64,000 bases of DNA from Marinomonas phaeophyticola (lineage in GTDB: Bacteria; Pseudomonadota; Gammaproteobacteria; Pseudomonadales; Marinomonadaceae), in NCBI RefSeq assembly GCF_026966905.1, contig NZ_JAPUBN010000021.1, forward strand, positions 124,001 to 188,000, read 5' to 3'. Shown here piece after piece: positions 27,092 to 37,783 of this stretch. The position numbers were made by a program, and so were the translations under genes. How positions within the stretch are numbered: the first letter of the stretch is position 1; every line of letters starts with the position of its first letter. Under the pieces are notes generated by a model, which did no database searches, was not told the DNA's origin, and saw only the letters and a program-made list of their open reading frames with translations.

Positions 27092-27445
27092 AGTGATTAG
27101 ATCCTTTTCGGGTTATTGTTTTTATCAAAGGTTTAAACATTAATAGCATTTTTTAATGAAATTTAAAACGATTTAATTTTTGTTCGTTTGAGATGATATT
27201 GTCATAGGTTAACCAATTTATCAAATAGGTCTGATGAATTTATTTTGATATTTATAGTAGAAGTGTCAGCAGGAGAAGATGAATTTTTCTATCAAATCGT
27301 GGTTTTCTCTATAGTTCACGTAGATAGAGGGGTTTAATGGAAAAATTCTGTGAGTAATAATGTAAAAAATTAACCGTGGATGATATCGTTGACATATAAA
27401 ATAAACGCTAATAAAAACATGTTTAGGTAAAGATAAGGGAATAAT
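27092..27445. other. Divergent promoter region (354 bp)
   Basis: Between the binding-protein gene (minus) and the SIMPL gene (plus). It must contain both promoters, but I see no certain -10/-35 pair, operator or small gene in this A+T-rich stretch. Confidence 0.55.
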
Positions 27446-28165
27446 ATGGCTAATATTAATCGATTTAATTCAGTGTTTATTGGACTCTGTCTTTTGCTAG
27501 GCTTGGTGTCCTTAGGGTATCAGCTGGGAGAATCAGCGATTCGATATAAAGAATATGAGCGGCAAGTCACAGTGAAAGGATTATCCGAAAGAGAGTACAA
27601 AGCGGATATTGTGATATGGCCAATTCAATTTACCGTAGCAGATAACAATTTGTCGTCACTCTATCAAACGATAGAGGCAAGCACGGGTAAAATTCGCGCA
27701 TTTTTAGAAGATGCAGGTCTTAATGCGGATGAAATCTCGTTTACTGGGCCATCCATCATTGATAAATCGGCACAGCAGTACGGGGGGCAAGCGCAAGCCT
27801 TGTTTCGCTATACGGCCACCCAAACAGTGACGGTTTACTCCAAAAACATTGACGTTGTGAGGGGGGTTATGGGAAATATATCCGTTTTAGGCAAGCAAGG
27901 GATTGTTTTTAATGGCAATGATTATTCTTATCAAACCGAATACATTTTCACACGTCTGAATGAAATTAAACCAGAGATGATCGAAGAGGCAACGAAGAAG
28001 GCCAGAGAGGTGGCGGAGAAATTCGCCTCAGATTCTAAAAGCACATTAGGAAAAATACGTACCGCCTCTCAAGGTCAATTTAGCATTAGTGCCAGGGATA
28101 AGAATAATCCTCATATTAAGAAAGTGCGTGTTGTCTCCACCGTCTCTTATTATCTATCCGATTGA
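27446..28165 (+). CDS. SIMPL-domain (DUF541) protein
   Basis: A 239-residue protein with an N-terminal hydrophobic segment (about 8-24) that exports or anchors it, followed by a SIMPL/DUF541 domain. Supporting motifs are RQVTVKGLSEREYKADIVIWPI at the domain start and KKAREVAEKFASDSKSTLGKI in the second half. Family members are periplasmic and linked to oxidative or envelope stress, without a known reaction. AAGATAAGGGA precedes the ATG. It appears to be a single-gene unit. Confidence 0.82.
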   Translation: MANINRFNSVFIGLCLLLGLVSLGYQLGESAIRYKEYERQVTVKGLSEREYKADIVIWPIQFTVADNNLSSLYQTIEASTGKIRAFLEDAGLNADEISFTGPSIIDKSAQQYGGQAQALFRYTATQTVTVYSKNIDVVRGVMGNISVLGKQGIVFNGNDYSYQTEYIFTRLNEIKPEMIEEATKKAREVAEKFASDSKSTLGKIRTASQGQFSISARDKNNPHIKKVRVVSTVSYYLSD

Positions 28166-28239
28166 GGGGAGGAGTTAAATCGATGTCTTAGTATTAGGTG
28201 TGAGTCTATGAAAGCCGTACCCAATCACGTAGGTTTACG

Positions 28240-29700
28240 TTAGCCATAATTAGACGATGTCTTTATCGAGACTTCTCTGTTGATTATTTGGCATAGAGTT
28301 TCTATTTGCTGTCTCACTTTATGGTTTTCTTCTTCAATTACCGTCTCAGCTACTGCGGTCGCAATAGGCCAACCACAATTTATTCTTAAACAGTTTTTGT
28401 AAGTATTTTCTGTGCTAAATCGATTTCCACTTCGAATATCAATTTGGCATTCATCTGCGAGCTTTTCTAGACGATCGGTATCTAGATTAGGAACATGTAT
28501 CCACAAAACTAGGCCGCCATCCGGTGTGCTGACGGTGGCATTATTAGGCAGTTTTTTGACCAGTAATTGTCTATATTGATTTATTTGATGATTTAAGGTG
28601 ATACGCAGTTTATTAAGATGGGTACGATAATCTCCTGTATTTAGAAATTCACTGAGTGCACTTTGGGTTAACCCATTGACGCCACTGTCCGTTAGGGATT
28701 GTTGACTCATGTATTGATTGATAAACCTCCCTGGCAAGCACCAACCGAGACGTAAACCGGGTGCTAAGGTTTTAGAGAAAGAGCTGCACCAAAGTATGTA
28801 ACCTTCTTTATCCCACAGTTTTGCCGGTAAGGGGGTGTGTTTATGATGAGATAGCTCAAAATAGACATCATCCTCAATAATAGGTGTTTTATAGGTTTCT
28901 GCTAAAAAGGCGAGCTGTTTTTTCTGTTCTACAGATAAGTTGCCGCCAGTAGGGTTGATGTGGCTAGTACTGAATAGTGCCGCTTGAATATTACGTTTCT
29001 GCATTAATTTTTCCAGCAACGCGAGATCTAGCGAGTCAGCATGGCATGGGATCTCAATAATATTACGTGAAAGCCCAGTTAGTAGGTCCAATAAGCCACT
29101 GTAGCAAGGAGAATTTATAGCAATGGTGTCGCCTATTTTGGTAGTAGTTTCTATGGCCAGTTTGACGGCATCCAAACACCCATGCGTAATGATCAGATCG
29201 TCTTCAAAAAATGCCAAATTATCTTTCTGAAAATGATGTGATAATGCCCGTCTTAATTGCTGACCTCCTCGGTTTTCAGGATAGAAAAAAAGACCTTCAA
29301 CTGCACGTTTAGTGACTCGTTTTAAGCACCTTTGTAGATTGAGGTTGGGCGCTAATATGGGGGCTATCATAGCCGTACCTAATTCACTAAAAAACTCGGA
29401 GGTTTGATTGTATCTTTTGTGAGGTACAAAATCTTTAGGGTCTCTTTTTTCTGCTCTTGTCGAGGATAGTGTTGGAAAGGTGGGTTTTTGAAGGTGATTC
29501 GCAACAAAATAGCCAGATTGAGGCTTTGCAAAAATCCACCCTGTTTGCTGTAAATAATAGTATGCCTTGATTGCCGTTGTCATGCTTACTTGATGCTGCA
29601 GCACTATGGTTCGTAAGGGGGGTAAACGAGACCCAATAGCCCTTTGTTTGGTTTGTATTTCATTGATAAAGTGCTGAGCTAGATTTTTATATAAAGTCAT
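28240..29700 (-). CDS. MocR-family regulator (GntR DNA-binding plus aminotransferase fold)
   Basis: A 486-residue transcription factor fusing a GntR winged helix (about 1-70, with LPPLRTIVLQHQVSMTTAIKAYYYLQQTGWI) to a PLP-binding aminotransferase-like domain (about 110-460). The PLP lysine is visible as Lys310 in SSFSKTLAPGLRLGW, and the NPTGG motif is at 249-253. Such proteins sense PLP or an amine and control a neighbouring gene. The divergent DMT transporter gene (29839), 138 bases away, is the obvious candidate target. Confidence 0.88.
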   Translation of the reverse strand: MTLYKNLAQHFINEIQTKQRAIGSRLPPLRTIVLQHQVSMTTAIKAYYYLQQTGWIFAKPQSGYFVANHLQKPTFPTLSSTRAEKRDPKDFVPHKRYNQTSEFFSELGTAMIAPILAPNLNLQRCLKRVTKRAVEGLFFYPENRGGQQLRRALSHHFQKDNLAFFEDDLIITHGCLDAVKLAIETTTKIGDTIAINSPCYSGLLDLLTGLSRNIIEIPCHADSLDLALLEKLMQKRNIQAALFSTSHINPTGGNLSVEQKKQLAFLAETYKTPIIEDDVYFELSHHKHTPLPAKLWDKEGYILWCSSFSKTLAPGLRLGWCLPGRFINQYMSQQSLTDSGVNGLTQSALSEFLNTGDYRTHLNKLRITLNHQINQYRQLLVKKLPNNATVSTPDGGLVLWIHVPNLDTDRLEKLADECQIDIRSGNRFSTENTYKNCLRINCGWPIATAVAETVIEEENHKVRQQIETLCQIINREVSIKTSSNYG

Positions 29701-29838
29701 GATGATTTATTTGGCCTTTGTTTGGCTTTATTTCAATATAGGTCAATTGTACTCTTTTTTTCTTTAAAATTGAATCTGCATTCTAAATTTCAATTAAAGC
29801 ATACTGGCATCTTTGTGATGACGAATAAAAGGGTCGGT

Positions 29839-30735
29839 ATGAAACGATTTGACGTGGTGTTGCTGGTATTGTTAATGGCGTTATGGGGGCTGAATTTTAG
29901 CGTGATTAAACTGGGCGTAAATAATATTGATCCTTTGGTTTTGACTGCAATGCGTTTCTTTTTTGCTGTAATACCATTGGTGTTTTTTATTAAAAAGCCC
30001 GATGTGAAATGGCGTTACCTTATTATGTATGGTGTCAGTTTTGGCGTTGGTGTATGGGGGATGACAACATTATCAATCGATGCTGGCTTATCTTCAGGGA
30101 TGGCCTCTCTACTATTAGATATGAGTGTGGTAAGTGGTTTATTTGTTGGCTGGTATTTTTTAGATGAGAAAATTACCAGTAGCAACCTAATCGGTGCATT
30201 TTTGGCCTTGTCAGGGTTAGTGCTGATTCTGCAGCTAGAAGATGGATCAATAACAATAGAAGGTGTTGGGTTAGTGTTGATTGCCTCCTTATTTTGGAGC
30301 GTAAATGGATTGATTGTAAAAAAAGCCAATACGCAGTCAATATTCGCTTTTAACATATGGGCAATGCTTTTTGCTCCCGTGCTTCTTTTATTATTAGCCG
30401 TAATAAGTCATGGAGTAGAAGCTATTACATTACTACCTCAGCATTTGAATCAGTTGGCTATTATTTCGGCACTGTTTCAAGCTTACCCCACAACTTTATT
30501 GGGATATTGGTTTTGGAATAAGATGATCATGAAGTATTCTATTTCACGTGTGGCACCGATGACCTTATTAGTGCCTGTCTTCGGGATTTTTGGAGGCGTG
30601 GTATTTTATAATGAGGCGATTGAGCCAACACATATCATTGCAACTGTGCTGATTTTATTAGGGCTTTTGATTGGACGAATGGCTTTTTTCGAAAAAGTGA
30701 GTCATAGATTGTTTTTAAAAAACAAGGATCTATGA
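29839..30735 (+). CDS. EamA/DMT-family transporter
   Basis: A 298-residue inner-membrane protein with ten hydrophobic helices arranged as two EamA repeats. The first begins MALWGLNFSVIKLG, the second LIASLFWSVNGLIVKKA. Members export amino acids or other metabolites. I set the start at the ATG at 29839, five bases after AAAAGGG; the longer frame from 29722 covers the promoter region. It is divergent from a MocR regulator and followed by a small NIPSNAP gene. Confidence 0.82.
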   Translation: MKRFDVVLLVLLMALWGLNFSVIKLGVNNIDPLVLTAMRFFFAVIPLVFFIKKPDVKWRYLIMYGVSFGVGVWGMTTLSIDAGLSSGMASLLLDMSVVSGLFVGWYFLDEKITSSNLIGAFLALSGLVLILQLEDGSITIEGVGLVLIASLFWSVNGLIVKKANTQSIFAFNIWAMLFAPVLLLLLAVISHGVEAITLLPQHLNQLAIISALFQAYPTTLLGYWFWNKMIMKYSISRVAPMTLLVPVFGIFGGVVFYNEAIEPTHIIATVLILLGLLIGRMAFFEKVSHRLFLKNKDL

Positions 30736-30771
30736 CTCGATCCTAATTTTAGATTTTATTGAGGTATTGCT

Positions 30772-31098
30772 TTGAGTTTGGTTGAATTAAGAGAGTATAA
30801 AATAAGACCGGGTAAGGCAAAAGAGTGGCTTAACTGGATGAAACTGGAACTTTTGCCTTATCAGTTGTCTCAAGGAATGGTCGTGCTTGAGACTTATACC
30901 TATGAAGATGAATATGGTGAATTATGGTTTGTTTGGTTGCGTTCATTTGAGAGTGAATCACAACGACAGGCCTTATATGTAAAAACTTATGATGACTGGT
31001 GGGTCAAAGAAATAAGACCAAAAATATTCGAAATGATATTTGAAGAATCAATTAATGTAAGGCTTCTTAAGCCGGCATACCTTCTTGATCGTGTTTGA
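30772..31098 (+). CDS. NIPSNAP-family protein
   Basis: A 108-residue cytosolic protein with a ferredoxin-like fold of the NIPSNAP family, recognised by LVELREYKIRPGKAKEWL at the N-terminus and the following acidic strand. The family function is unknown. It starts at TTG with GAGG eight bases upstream, and lies 36 bases after the DMT transporter, so the two are probably co-transcribed. A weak relation to monooxygenase-like dimers is possible. Confidence 0.72.
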   Translation: MSLVELREYKIRPGKAKEWLNWMKLELLPYQLSQGMVVLETYTYEDEYGELWFVWLRSFESESQRQALYVKTYDDWWVKEIRPKIFEMIFEESINVRLLKPAYLLDRV

Positions 31099-31339
31099 AT
31101 TAAGCCGCCAACACTAATTAAATAAGAAAGAACAATTCTTTTATAAGATTACAGTGTGTAATTTATTCGATTATTAAATAATGTCAGTTTTAAAGCTGTA
31201 AATATTGTCAGTTATATGAAAATGAAGTGTTTTTTAACTTCGAAAGGAGTAATGCTTTCATTAATTTTTGAGCTTGCTAAAATAAGCAGCTAATTCTTTA
31301 AAAGTTAATGCATTCTTGCAAGATAAAAGGAACGTGTGC

Positions 31340-32062
31340 ATGAAAGAAACAGACTTCCATTTAAAAGGAAGTGTCGTTACAACCGTTTTACTTGAACTAC
31401 ACCGGTTTTCATCTCCTAGTGTAATTAATCAAATTAGTGAAAAAATTAATCAAGCACCGCATTTTTTCAGTCAGGCGCCACTTATCATTGATGTGTCGAA
31501 GCTTGAAGGTGAAATTACGTTAATTGAATTAAATACGCTAGTTTCTCAAGTAACAGAGTTGGGCTTTAGACCAATTGGGTGGCGTAGTGTGGGAGCGGGA
31601 TTACCATCATGGCATGATGATTTCCATTTACCTATGCTTCCTCCAAGTAAAACGCGTTCGATCACACCACCAATTGCTGAAACCGATAAAAACCCAGATG
31701 TGGTTGTCAAAACGGTTGTGCAAGAAAGAATGGTAACTCAACCAACAAAAGTAATATCAAAACCGATTCGTTCAGGTCAGCAAGTGTATTCTGAAGGAGA
31801 TCTAGTTATTCTTGCGCAAGTTGGAGCCGGTGCTGAGGTTCTAGCTGAAGGAAATATACATGTTTATGGTGCGCTTAGAGGTCGAGCTTTAGCTGGAGTG
31901 AATGGCGATACAAGTGCTCGTATTTTCTGTAAAAGTATGGAAGCAGAGTTGGTTTCAATTGCTGGAAACTTTATGTTAAGTGATGCTTTGCAAGAAATTA
32001 TTTGGAAAGAGTCCGCTCAAGTGTTATTAATTGAAGATAATTTAGAAATACTTGCGCTTTAA
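31340..32062 (+). CDS. minC: MinC, septum-site-determining inhibitor of FtsZ
   Basis: Inhibits FtsZ polymerisation away from midcell. The 240-residue protein has the variable N-terminal domain (about 1-105), a linker with basic and proline residues, and the conserved C-terminal beta-helix (RSGQQVYSEGDLVILAQVGAGAEVLAEGNIHVYGALRGRALAG, about 140-185). The ATG at 31340 follows AAAAGGA; an upstream TTG at 31316 is less likely. It leads minCDE, which ends at a clear terminator. Confidence 0.93.
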   Translation: MKETDFHLKGSVVTTVLLELHRFSSPSVINQISEKINQAPHFFSQAPLIIDVSKLEGEITLIELNTLVSQVTELGFRPIGWRSVGAGLPSWHDDFHLPMLPPSKTRSITPPIAETDKNPDVVVKTVVQERMVTQPTKVISKPIRSGQQVYSEGDLVILAQVGAGAEVLAEGNIHVYGALRGRALAGVNGDTSARIFCKSMEAELVSIAGNFMLSDALQEIIWKESAQVLLIEDNLEILAL

Positions 32063-32134
32063 CGTTGCGAGTAAAAGAACTTTATTTTAAACCCTTAAAA
32101 ATAGACTTGTAGAAAGTCATTGGGAGATAAGGCA

Positions 32135-32944
32135 TTGGCAAAAATTATTGTGGTCACATCAGGTAAAGGTGGTGTTGGTAAAACCACTTCCAGTGCGGCA
32201 ATTGGTACCGGATTGGCGTTGAAGGGACATAAAACGGTTATTATTGATTTTGATGTTGGTTTACGAAATCTTGATTTAATTATGGGTTGTGAGCGTAGAG
32301 TCGTTTATGACTTTGTTAATGTAATTAATAAAGAAGCGACATTGAGTCAGACGTTAATTAAAGATAAACGAACAAAGAATTTGTTTATTCTGCCTGCCTC
32401 TCAAACGCGTGATAAGGATGCACTAACCGAAGAAGGGGTAAGATCTGTTTTAGATGAGCTCTCAAAAGAGTTTGATTATATCGTATGTGATTCACCTGCG
32501 GGCATTGAGAGAGGCGCGCAAATGGCCTTGTACTTTGCGGATATTGCTATTGTTGTAACTAATCCGGAAGTGTCATCTGTTAGAGATTCTGATCGCATCT
32601 TAGGTATTCTTCAAAGTAAATCTCGCCGGGCTGAGCAAGGAGATGATCCTATTGAAGAGCATTTATTATTAACTCGATATAATCCTGAGCGAGTCGAGTT
32701 AGGTGAAATGCTTAGTGTTAGTGATGTTGAGGAAATATTAGCGATTCCTTTATTGGGTGTTATTCCTGAGTCTGAAGCGGTCTTAAAAGCATCAAACCAA
32801 GGTACGCCGGTTATATTGGATGTCCAGTCTGAAGCCGGGATGGCCTATGGTGATGCTGTAGAAAGGCTTCTGGGTGAAACACTACCATTACGTTTCCTTG
32901 ATGTACAAAAAAAGGGATTCTTTAAACGACTGCTTGGAGGTTAG
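32135..32944 (+). CDS. minD: MinD, septum-site-determining ATPase
   Basis: The membrane-cycling ATPase that recruits MinC and is driven by MinE. The 269 residues match E. coli (270). The deviant Walker A KGGVGKTT is at 10-17, and the C-terminal amphipathic helix ([11 protein letters not shown]) provides membrane binding. I chose TTG at 32135, preceded by AAGG, because the mature family sequence [13 protein letters not shown] starts there; a TTG at 32120 would add five odd residues. Confidence 0.96.
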   Translation: MAKIIVVTSGKGGVGKTTSSAAIGTGLALKGHKTVIIDFDVGLRNLDLIMGCERRVVYDFVNVINKEATLSQTLIKDKRTKNLFILPASQTRDKDALTEEGVRSVLDELSKEFDYIVCDSPAGIERGAQMALYFADIAIVVTNPEVSSVRDSDRILGILQSKSRRAEQGDDPIEEHLLLTRYNPERVELGEMLSVSDVEEILAIPLLGVIPESEAVLKASNQGTPVILDVQSEAGMAYGDAVERLLGETLPLRFLDVQKKGFFKRLLGG

Positions 32945-32945
32945 A

Positions 32946-33200
32946 GTGGGGATTTTCGATTATTTTAAAAGCAAATCAGAGGCCAATTCGGCGTCTGTAG
33001 CCAAGGAGCGATTACAGATCATTGTTGCTCACGAGAGAGGCCGTCGTAAACAGCCTGATTATTTGCCGCAAATGCAAAGAGAAATTATTGCGGTGATTCG
33101 TAAATATGTTCATGTAGATGATAATGATGTTCAGATTCAGCTAGACAATACCGATGATTGTTCTGTTTTAGAGTTGAATGTGACGTTACCTGAAAAATGA
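32946..33200 (+). CDS. minE: MinE, topological specificity factor
   Basis: Stimulates the MinD ATPase and confines MinCD to the poles. The 84-residue protein begins GIFDYFKSK, the membrane-targeting amphipathic start, and contains [24 protein letters not shown], the MinD-binding helix region, ending [11 protein letters not shown] as in E. coli MinE. It starts at GTG one base after the minD stop with GGAGG upstream, so a longer frame reaching back into minD is rejected. Confidence 0.95.
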   Translation: MGIFDYFKSKSEANSASVAKERLQIIVAHERGRRKQPDYLPQMQREIIAVIRKYVHVDDNDVQIQLDNTDDCSVLELNVTLPEK

Positions 33201-33227
33201 TGAGCGTCAAATAAGTGCAAGAATTCT

Positions 33228-33256
33228 AAAAACGCGGTAACTCGCGTTTTTTTTCT
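33228..33256 (+). terminator. Rho-independent terminator of minCDE
   Basis: AAAACGCG (33229-33236) pairs with CGCGTTTT (33243-33250) around a six-base loop and is followed by a continuous T run. It lies 28 bases after the minE stop. Confidence 0.9.
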
Positions 33257-33302
33257 TATAAAATAAGTAGTAATGATTTTCATTTGTTTCTAGAGAGTGT
33301 TG

Positions 33303-34477
33303 ATGTTAAGAATGAATAAGAACTTAATTATTATTGGGGCTCTGGTACTGGGGGGTGTGAAGGAAGCTTGCAGCAAAGTGGTCATGTTAAGGTGTCTGAT
33401 AGTGTGGCTTCAACACAAAAATCCTTATCTCAGTTGGGTGCGGCTTTGTATTTCGATGTGAATTTATCAAAGTATCGTAATCAATCTTGCGCCACTTGCC
33501 ATAACCCACAAAAAGGCTTTATTGATGATCGAGATAATGGTGTGTTTGGTGCAGTCTCATTAGGCTCGGATAACCATTCTTTAGGTGATCGGAATGCTCC
33601 AACGGCTTCTTATGCCGCGCTTACTCCAGTGTTTCATAAAAATGCAGAGGGTAACTTTGTTGGTGGACAGTTTCATGATGGTCGTGAATCCACATTAGCT
33701 GATCAGGCCGGAGGTCCTCCACTCAACCCGATTGAAATGGGAATGAAGAGTAAAGAAGAGGTTGCTTCTAGGTTAAAAGAAAATGTCTTTTATATAGAGC
33801 AATTTAAGCAGATCTTTGGGAATAACGTGACTGAGAGTAGCGATGCTTTATATGCAGCAATGACGCAAAGTATTATGGCTTTTGAAGAGACAGAGCTGTT
33901 TATGCCATTTAACTCAAAATACGATAGGATGTTAAGAGGTGAAGTGGAATTTACTCCAGAAGAAGAGTTAGGCAAAACCTTGTTTTTCTCTCAGCAGTTC
34001 ACCAATTGCAATGCATGTCATCAATTAAATACATCTCCTTTCTATAGTAAAGAGACTTTTACTAACTATCATTATGAGAATATAGGGGTTCCAGAAAATA
34101 CATATGTTCGATCAAAAACAGAAATAATAGAAGAAAAGGACGCTGGGTTGTTGTTGAACCCAAAGGTTTCTGGAAGTGAGCACGGTGGTAAATTTAAGGT
34201 ACCAACCTTGAGGAATATTATGGTAACAGGGCCTTATATGCATAATGGCGTTTTTCAAGAGTTAAGAACAGTGCTTGAGTTCTATGATCATTATAATAAC
34301 CCTAGTCGTACAATCAACCCTGAAACTGGTAAAGAGTGGGAGCAAGCGGAATGGCCTGCCACCGTTAATTTTGAAGAGCTTGAAAAAGGGCCTGCACTAA
34401 CAGATAACAAGATAGATGCGCTTATGGCATTTTTAAGTACCTTGACTGATAAAAGGTTTGAAAAAACTACTCAATAA
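33303..34477 (+). CDS. Di-haem cytochrome c peroxidase-type protein (MauG/CcpA family), frameshifted in its signal sequence
   Basis: A periplasmic di-haem peroxidase-like protein. The body, read from 33368, has two haem sites, CATCH (41-45) and CNACH (214-218), and family segments DRNAPTASYAAL and FKVPTLRNI. Its signal lies in another frame: the ATG at 33303 gives MNKNLIIIGALVLGG, and after a -1 shift at six Gs (33350-33355) the frame continues CEGSLQQSG, forming lipobox LGGC. A seventh G would yield one ordinary 391-residue lipoprotein. Without the shift the haem protein has no export signal, so deletion, sequencing error or slippage on G-GGG-GGT must be considered. The function is secure, the frame is not. 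Confidence 0.82.
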
Positions 34478-34567
34478 AACGTATTAAAGAGTATATTGTT
34501 GTTTATATTTTTTTTCGATATCATTAAAAATAGTATACTTTCAGTAACGATAACACAGGAGTTGTAA

Positions 34568-35620
34568 ATGAAATTTTCTCCATTAGGCACTAGTGGACTG
34601 TCTGTTTCACGAGTTTGCTTGGGAACGATGACTTGGGGCACTCAAAATAGCCAGGCGGATGCTGATGAGCAAATTGAATACGCGTTAAGTGAAGGTATTA
34701 ACTTCATGGATACGGCTGAAATGTACTCAGTACCTCCTACACAAGAGACATATGGTAAAACTGAGACAATTATCGGTAATTGGATCGAAAGAAACCCTGG
34801 ACGTCGTAGTGAGTTTATTTTGGCGACAAAAATTGCAGGTCCAGGCTTATCCTATGTTCGTGATGGTGCTCTGATAAGTCGTAAAACGATTATTGAAGCG
34901 GTTGATGCTTCTTTAGCACGTCTTAAAACAGATTATATCGATTTATATCAATTGCATTGGCCTAACCGTACGAGCCCTCATTTTGCGAAGCACCATCCTA
35001 ATATGTTGAAATTTAACGATGTGGATGCAACTCAAGAAAGTGCCGGCATGCTTGATATTTTAAGAGGGTTAGACGAGTGCATTAAAGCTGGAAAAATTCG
35101 TCATTTTGGATTATCGGATGATACGCCATGGGGAATTAATGAGTATATTAGGTTAAGTGAGAAACACAATCTACCAAAACCTATTTCTATTCAGAATGAG
35201 TTTAGTTTATTACATGCTAAAGATTGGCCTTATTTAATTGAAAACTGCGTGCATCAAGGTGTGGCTTATTTACCATGGTCACCCTTGGCTACGGGGGCGT
35301 TGACCGGTAAATATTTAGATGGTGCTAGACCTGAAGGAAGTCGATGGGGTCTTGTTCAGAGACATGGCTTATTTCGAGATACTGAGCTGGTTAATCAGGC
35401 TGTATCTGATTATATGGATGTGGCTAAAAAACATGCAATATCTCCAGCTCAGTTAGCGTTAGCTTGGTGTGATCAGGTTGATGGTGTTACGTCTACTATT
35501 ATTGGTGCAACCAGCTTATCGCAATTAAAAGAAAACATAGATGCATTTAAGACGCCGCTTTCTGAAGAGGCTTTAGCGGATGTTATGGCTGTATTCAAGC
35601 GTTATCCAATGCCTTTTTAA
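34568..35620 (+). CDS. tas: Aldo/keto reductase (Tas-like)
   Basis: An NADPH-dependent aldo/keto reductase of 350 residues, similar to E. coli Tas. The catalytic tetrad is visible: Asp48, Tyr53, Lys88 and His130 (FMDTAEMYS, ATKIAG, YQLHWPNR). The C-terminal cofactor part contains LPWSPLATGALTGKY and IIGATSLSQLKENI. The substrate is not known. CAGGAG lies before the ATG, and the gene ends at a bidirectional terminator. The symbol rests on overall similarity. Confidence 0.88.
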   Translation: MKFSPLGTSGLSVSRVCLGTMTWGTQNSQADADEQIEYALSEGINFMDTAEMYSVPPTQETYGKTETIIGNWIERNPGRRSEFILATKIAGPGLSYVRDGALISRKTIIEAVDASLARLKTDYIDLYQLHWPNRTSPHFAKHHPNMLKFNDVDATQESAGMLDILRGLDECIKAGKIRHFGLSDDTPWGINEYIRLSEKHNLPKPISIQNEFSLLHAKDWPYLIENCVHQGVAYLPWSPLATGALTGKYLDGARPEGSRWGLVQRHGLFRDTELVNQAVSDYMDVAKKHAISPAQLALAWCDQVDGVTSTIIGATSLSQLKENIDAFKTPLSEEALADVMAVFKRYPMPF

Positions 35621-35644
35621 AGGTAGGTAATAAAAAAAGGCCAA

Positions 35645-35674
35645 AAAAAGCCGATTCAAATGAATCGGCTTTTT
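35645..35674. terminator. Bidirectional terminator between tas and the EF-G gene
   Basis: AAAAAGCCGATTCA (35645-35658) mirrors TGAATCGGCTTTTT (35661-35674), giving a long stem with A and T tracts on both sides, suited to end both convergent transcripts. Confidence 0.9.
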
Positions 35675-35698
35675 GTTATCTAGCAAGCGTTAAGAAAA

Positions 35699-37783
35699 TT
35701 ATTTTTCTTCTTTTTTCGCTCTTTGTGCTTCAATTACTACTTCTGCAACGGAATTCGGGCAAGGTAGGTAATGAGAGAACAGCATAGAGAACTGACCGCG
35801 ACCGGAAGTCATCGTACGTAGAGTACTGATGTAACCAAACATTTCAGATAGAGGTACGTCAGCTTTAATACGAACGCCAGTTACGCCTTTCTCTTGGTCT
35901 TTGATCATACCGCGACGACGGTTAAGGTCACCGATTACATCACCTACGTGATCGTCTGGAGTGAAGACGTCAACGTTCATGATAGGCTCGATCAATTGAG
36001 GGCCAGCTTTAGGGATAGATTGACGGAAAGCACCTTTAGCGGCGATTTCAAAGGCAACGGCAGAGGAGTCAACTGCGTGGAAGCCACCATCGTATAGTTC
36101 AACTTCAAGGTCCAATACAGGGAAGCCTGCTAGAGTACCTTCGCCCATCATAGACTTAAAGCCTTTTTCAACAGCTGGGAAGAATTCTTTCGGTACGTTA
36201 CCGCCCACAACAGAAGAAGAGAACTTGAAGCCAGAACCTGGCTCACCTGGTTTGATACGGTAATCGATTTTACCGAATTGACCAGAACCACCTGATTGTT
36301 TCTTGTGGGTATAAGAATCTTCAACTTCACGAGTGATGGTTTCACGGTACGCAACCTGAGGTTGACCAACCACTAAATCTACACCGTAGGTACGCTTAAG
36401 GATATCTACCTTAATGTCAAGGTGAAGCTCACCCATACCTTTAAGGATTGTTTCACCTGTTTCTTGGTCAGTTTCAACACGGAATGTTGGATCTTCTGCA
36501 ACCATTTTACCAATTGCAATACCCATTTTCTCATTACCACCTTTATCTTTAGGTGTAACAGAAATAGAGATTACTGGTTCAGGGAAAACCATTGCTTCAA
36601 GAGTACAAGGGTGCTTAACATCACAAAGAGTGTGACCCGTTTGTACGTTTTTCATGCCTACGATGGCAATGATATCACCTGCTTGAGCCGTGCTGATTTC
36701 GTTACGGTCATCTGCTTGCATTTCAACCATACGGCCAACACGCTCAGTTTTACCAGTGAAGCTATTAAGGATAGTGTCACCCTTATTAAGAACACCTGAG
36801 TAGATACGTACGAAAGTTAGTGCTCCAAAGCGGTCGTCCATAATTTTGAACGCAAGTGCTTTAAATGGTTCATCAGCCGATACGATTGCTTTTTCGCCGT
36901 TTGGATTACCTTCTTCATCAGTAAGATCTTGTGGCACAACATCTGTAGGGTTTGGAAGATAATCAACAACAGCATCAAGAAGCAGCTGCATGCCTTTGTT
37001 TTTAAAGGCAGAACCACAGTAAGTTGGGAAGAAAGCAAGATCACGTGTACCCGTACGGATACAACGTTTGACGTCTTCAATAGATGGCTCTTCGCCTTCC
37101 ATGTATGCCATCATTAATTCGTCGTCTTGTTCTACCGCTGTTTCAATTAACATTTCGCGATATTCTTCGACTTTGTCTGCCATGTCAGCAGGAACATCTT
37201 CAATTTTGTAGTTTTCTGGTTGACCTGTTTCATCCCAGATGTAAGCTTTACGTGTAAGTAGATCTACAACACCACAGAATTCATCTTCAGTACCAATTGG
37301 CAATACCATAATTAATGGCGTTGCACCTAGAACAGTTTCTACTTGCTTAGTTACACGATAGAAATCAGCACCTAAACGGTCTAATTTGTTTACAAAGATA
37401 ATACGTGCAACTTCTGACTCGTTGGCATAGCGCCAGTTAGTTTCAGATTGTGGTTCAACACCACCTGAACCACAGAACACACCCACACCACCATCAAGTA
37501 CTTTTAGAGAACGGTATACTTCTACAGTGAAGTCAACGTGCCCAGGAGTATCGATAACGTTAAAACGGTGATCTTTCCAGAAACAACTAACCGCAGCAGA
37601 CTGGATGGTTATACCACGCTCAGCTTCTTGTTCCATGAAATCGGTAGTAGATTCACCCTCATGAACCTCACCAAGCTTGTGGATCATACCGGTAAGTTTA
37701 AGAATACGTTCAGTAGTAGTAGTTTTACCCGCATCAACGTGGGCAAAAATACCGATGTTTCTGTATTTTGATAAGTCAGCCAT
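35699..37783 (-). CDS. fusA2: Elongation factor G paralogue (FusA2/FusB-type)
   Basis: A 694-residue translational GTPase. G1 [12 protein letters not shown] (about 14-25), DTPGHVDF and NKLD are all present, with domains II-V following ([18 protein letters not shown] near the end). The wording [25 protein letters not shown] and [20 protein letters not shown] is that of the second EF-G found in Vibrio and Pseudoalteromonas rather than the str-operon copy, and no ribosomal genes adjoin. It may act in translocation or ribosome recycling under special conditions. It forms a single-gene unit. Confidence 0.9.
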   Translation of the reverse strand: MADLSKYRNIGIFAHVDAGKTTTTERILKLTGMIHKLGEVHEGESTTDFMEQEAERGITIQSAAVSCFWKDHRFNVIDTPGHVDFTVEVYRSLKVLDGGVGVFCGSGGVEPQSETNWRYANESEVARIIFVNKLDRLGADFYRVTKQVETVLGATPLIMVLPIGTEDEFCGVVDLLTRKAYIWDETGQPENYKIEDVPADMADKVEEYREMLIETAVEQDDELMMAYMEGEEPSIEDVKRCIRTGTRDLAFFPTYCGSAFKNKGMQLLLDAVVDYLPNPTDVVPQDLTDEEGNPNGEKAIVSADEPFKALAFKIMDDRFGALTFVRIYSGVLNKGDTILNSFTGKTERVGRMVEMQADDRNEISTAQAGDIIAIVGMKNVQTGHTLCDVKHPCTLEAMVFPEPVISISVTPKDKGGNEKMGIAIGKMVAEDPTFRVETDQETGETILKGMGELHLDIKVDILKRTYGVDLVVGQPQVAYRETITREVEDSYTHKKQSGGSGQFGKIDYRIKPGEPGSGFKFSSSVVGGNVPKEFFPAVEKGFKSMMGEGTLAGFPVLDLEVELYDGGFHAVDSSAVAFEIAAKGAFRQSIPKAGPQLIEPIMNVDVFTPDDHVGDVIGDLNRRRGMIKDQEKGVTGVRIKADVPLSEMFGYISTLRTMTSGRGQFSMLFSHYLPCPNSVAEVVIEAQRAKKEEK

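Noticed and set aside
36422-37117. Plus-strand frames inside the EF-G gene
   Set aside because: Antisense shadows of a highly conserved gene.
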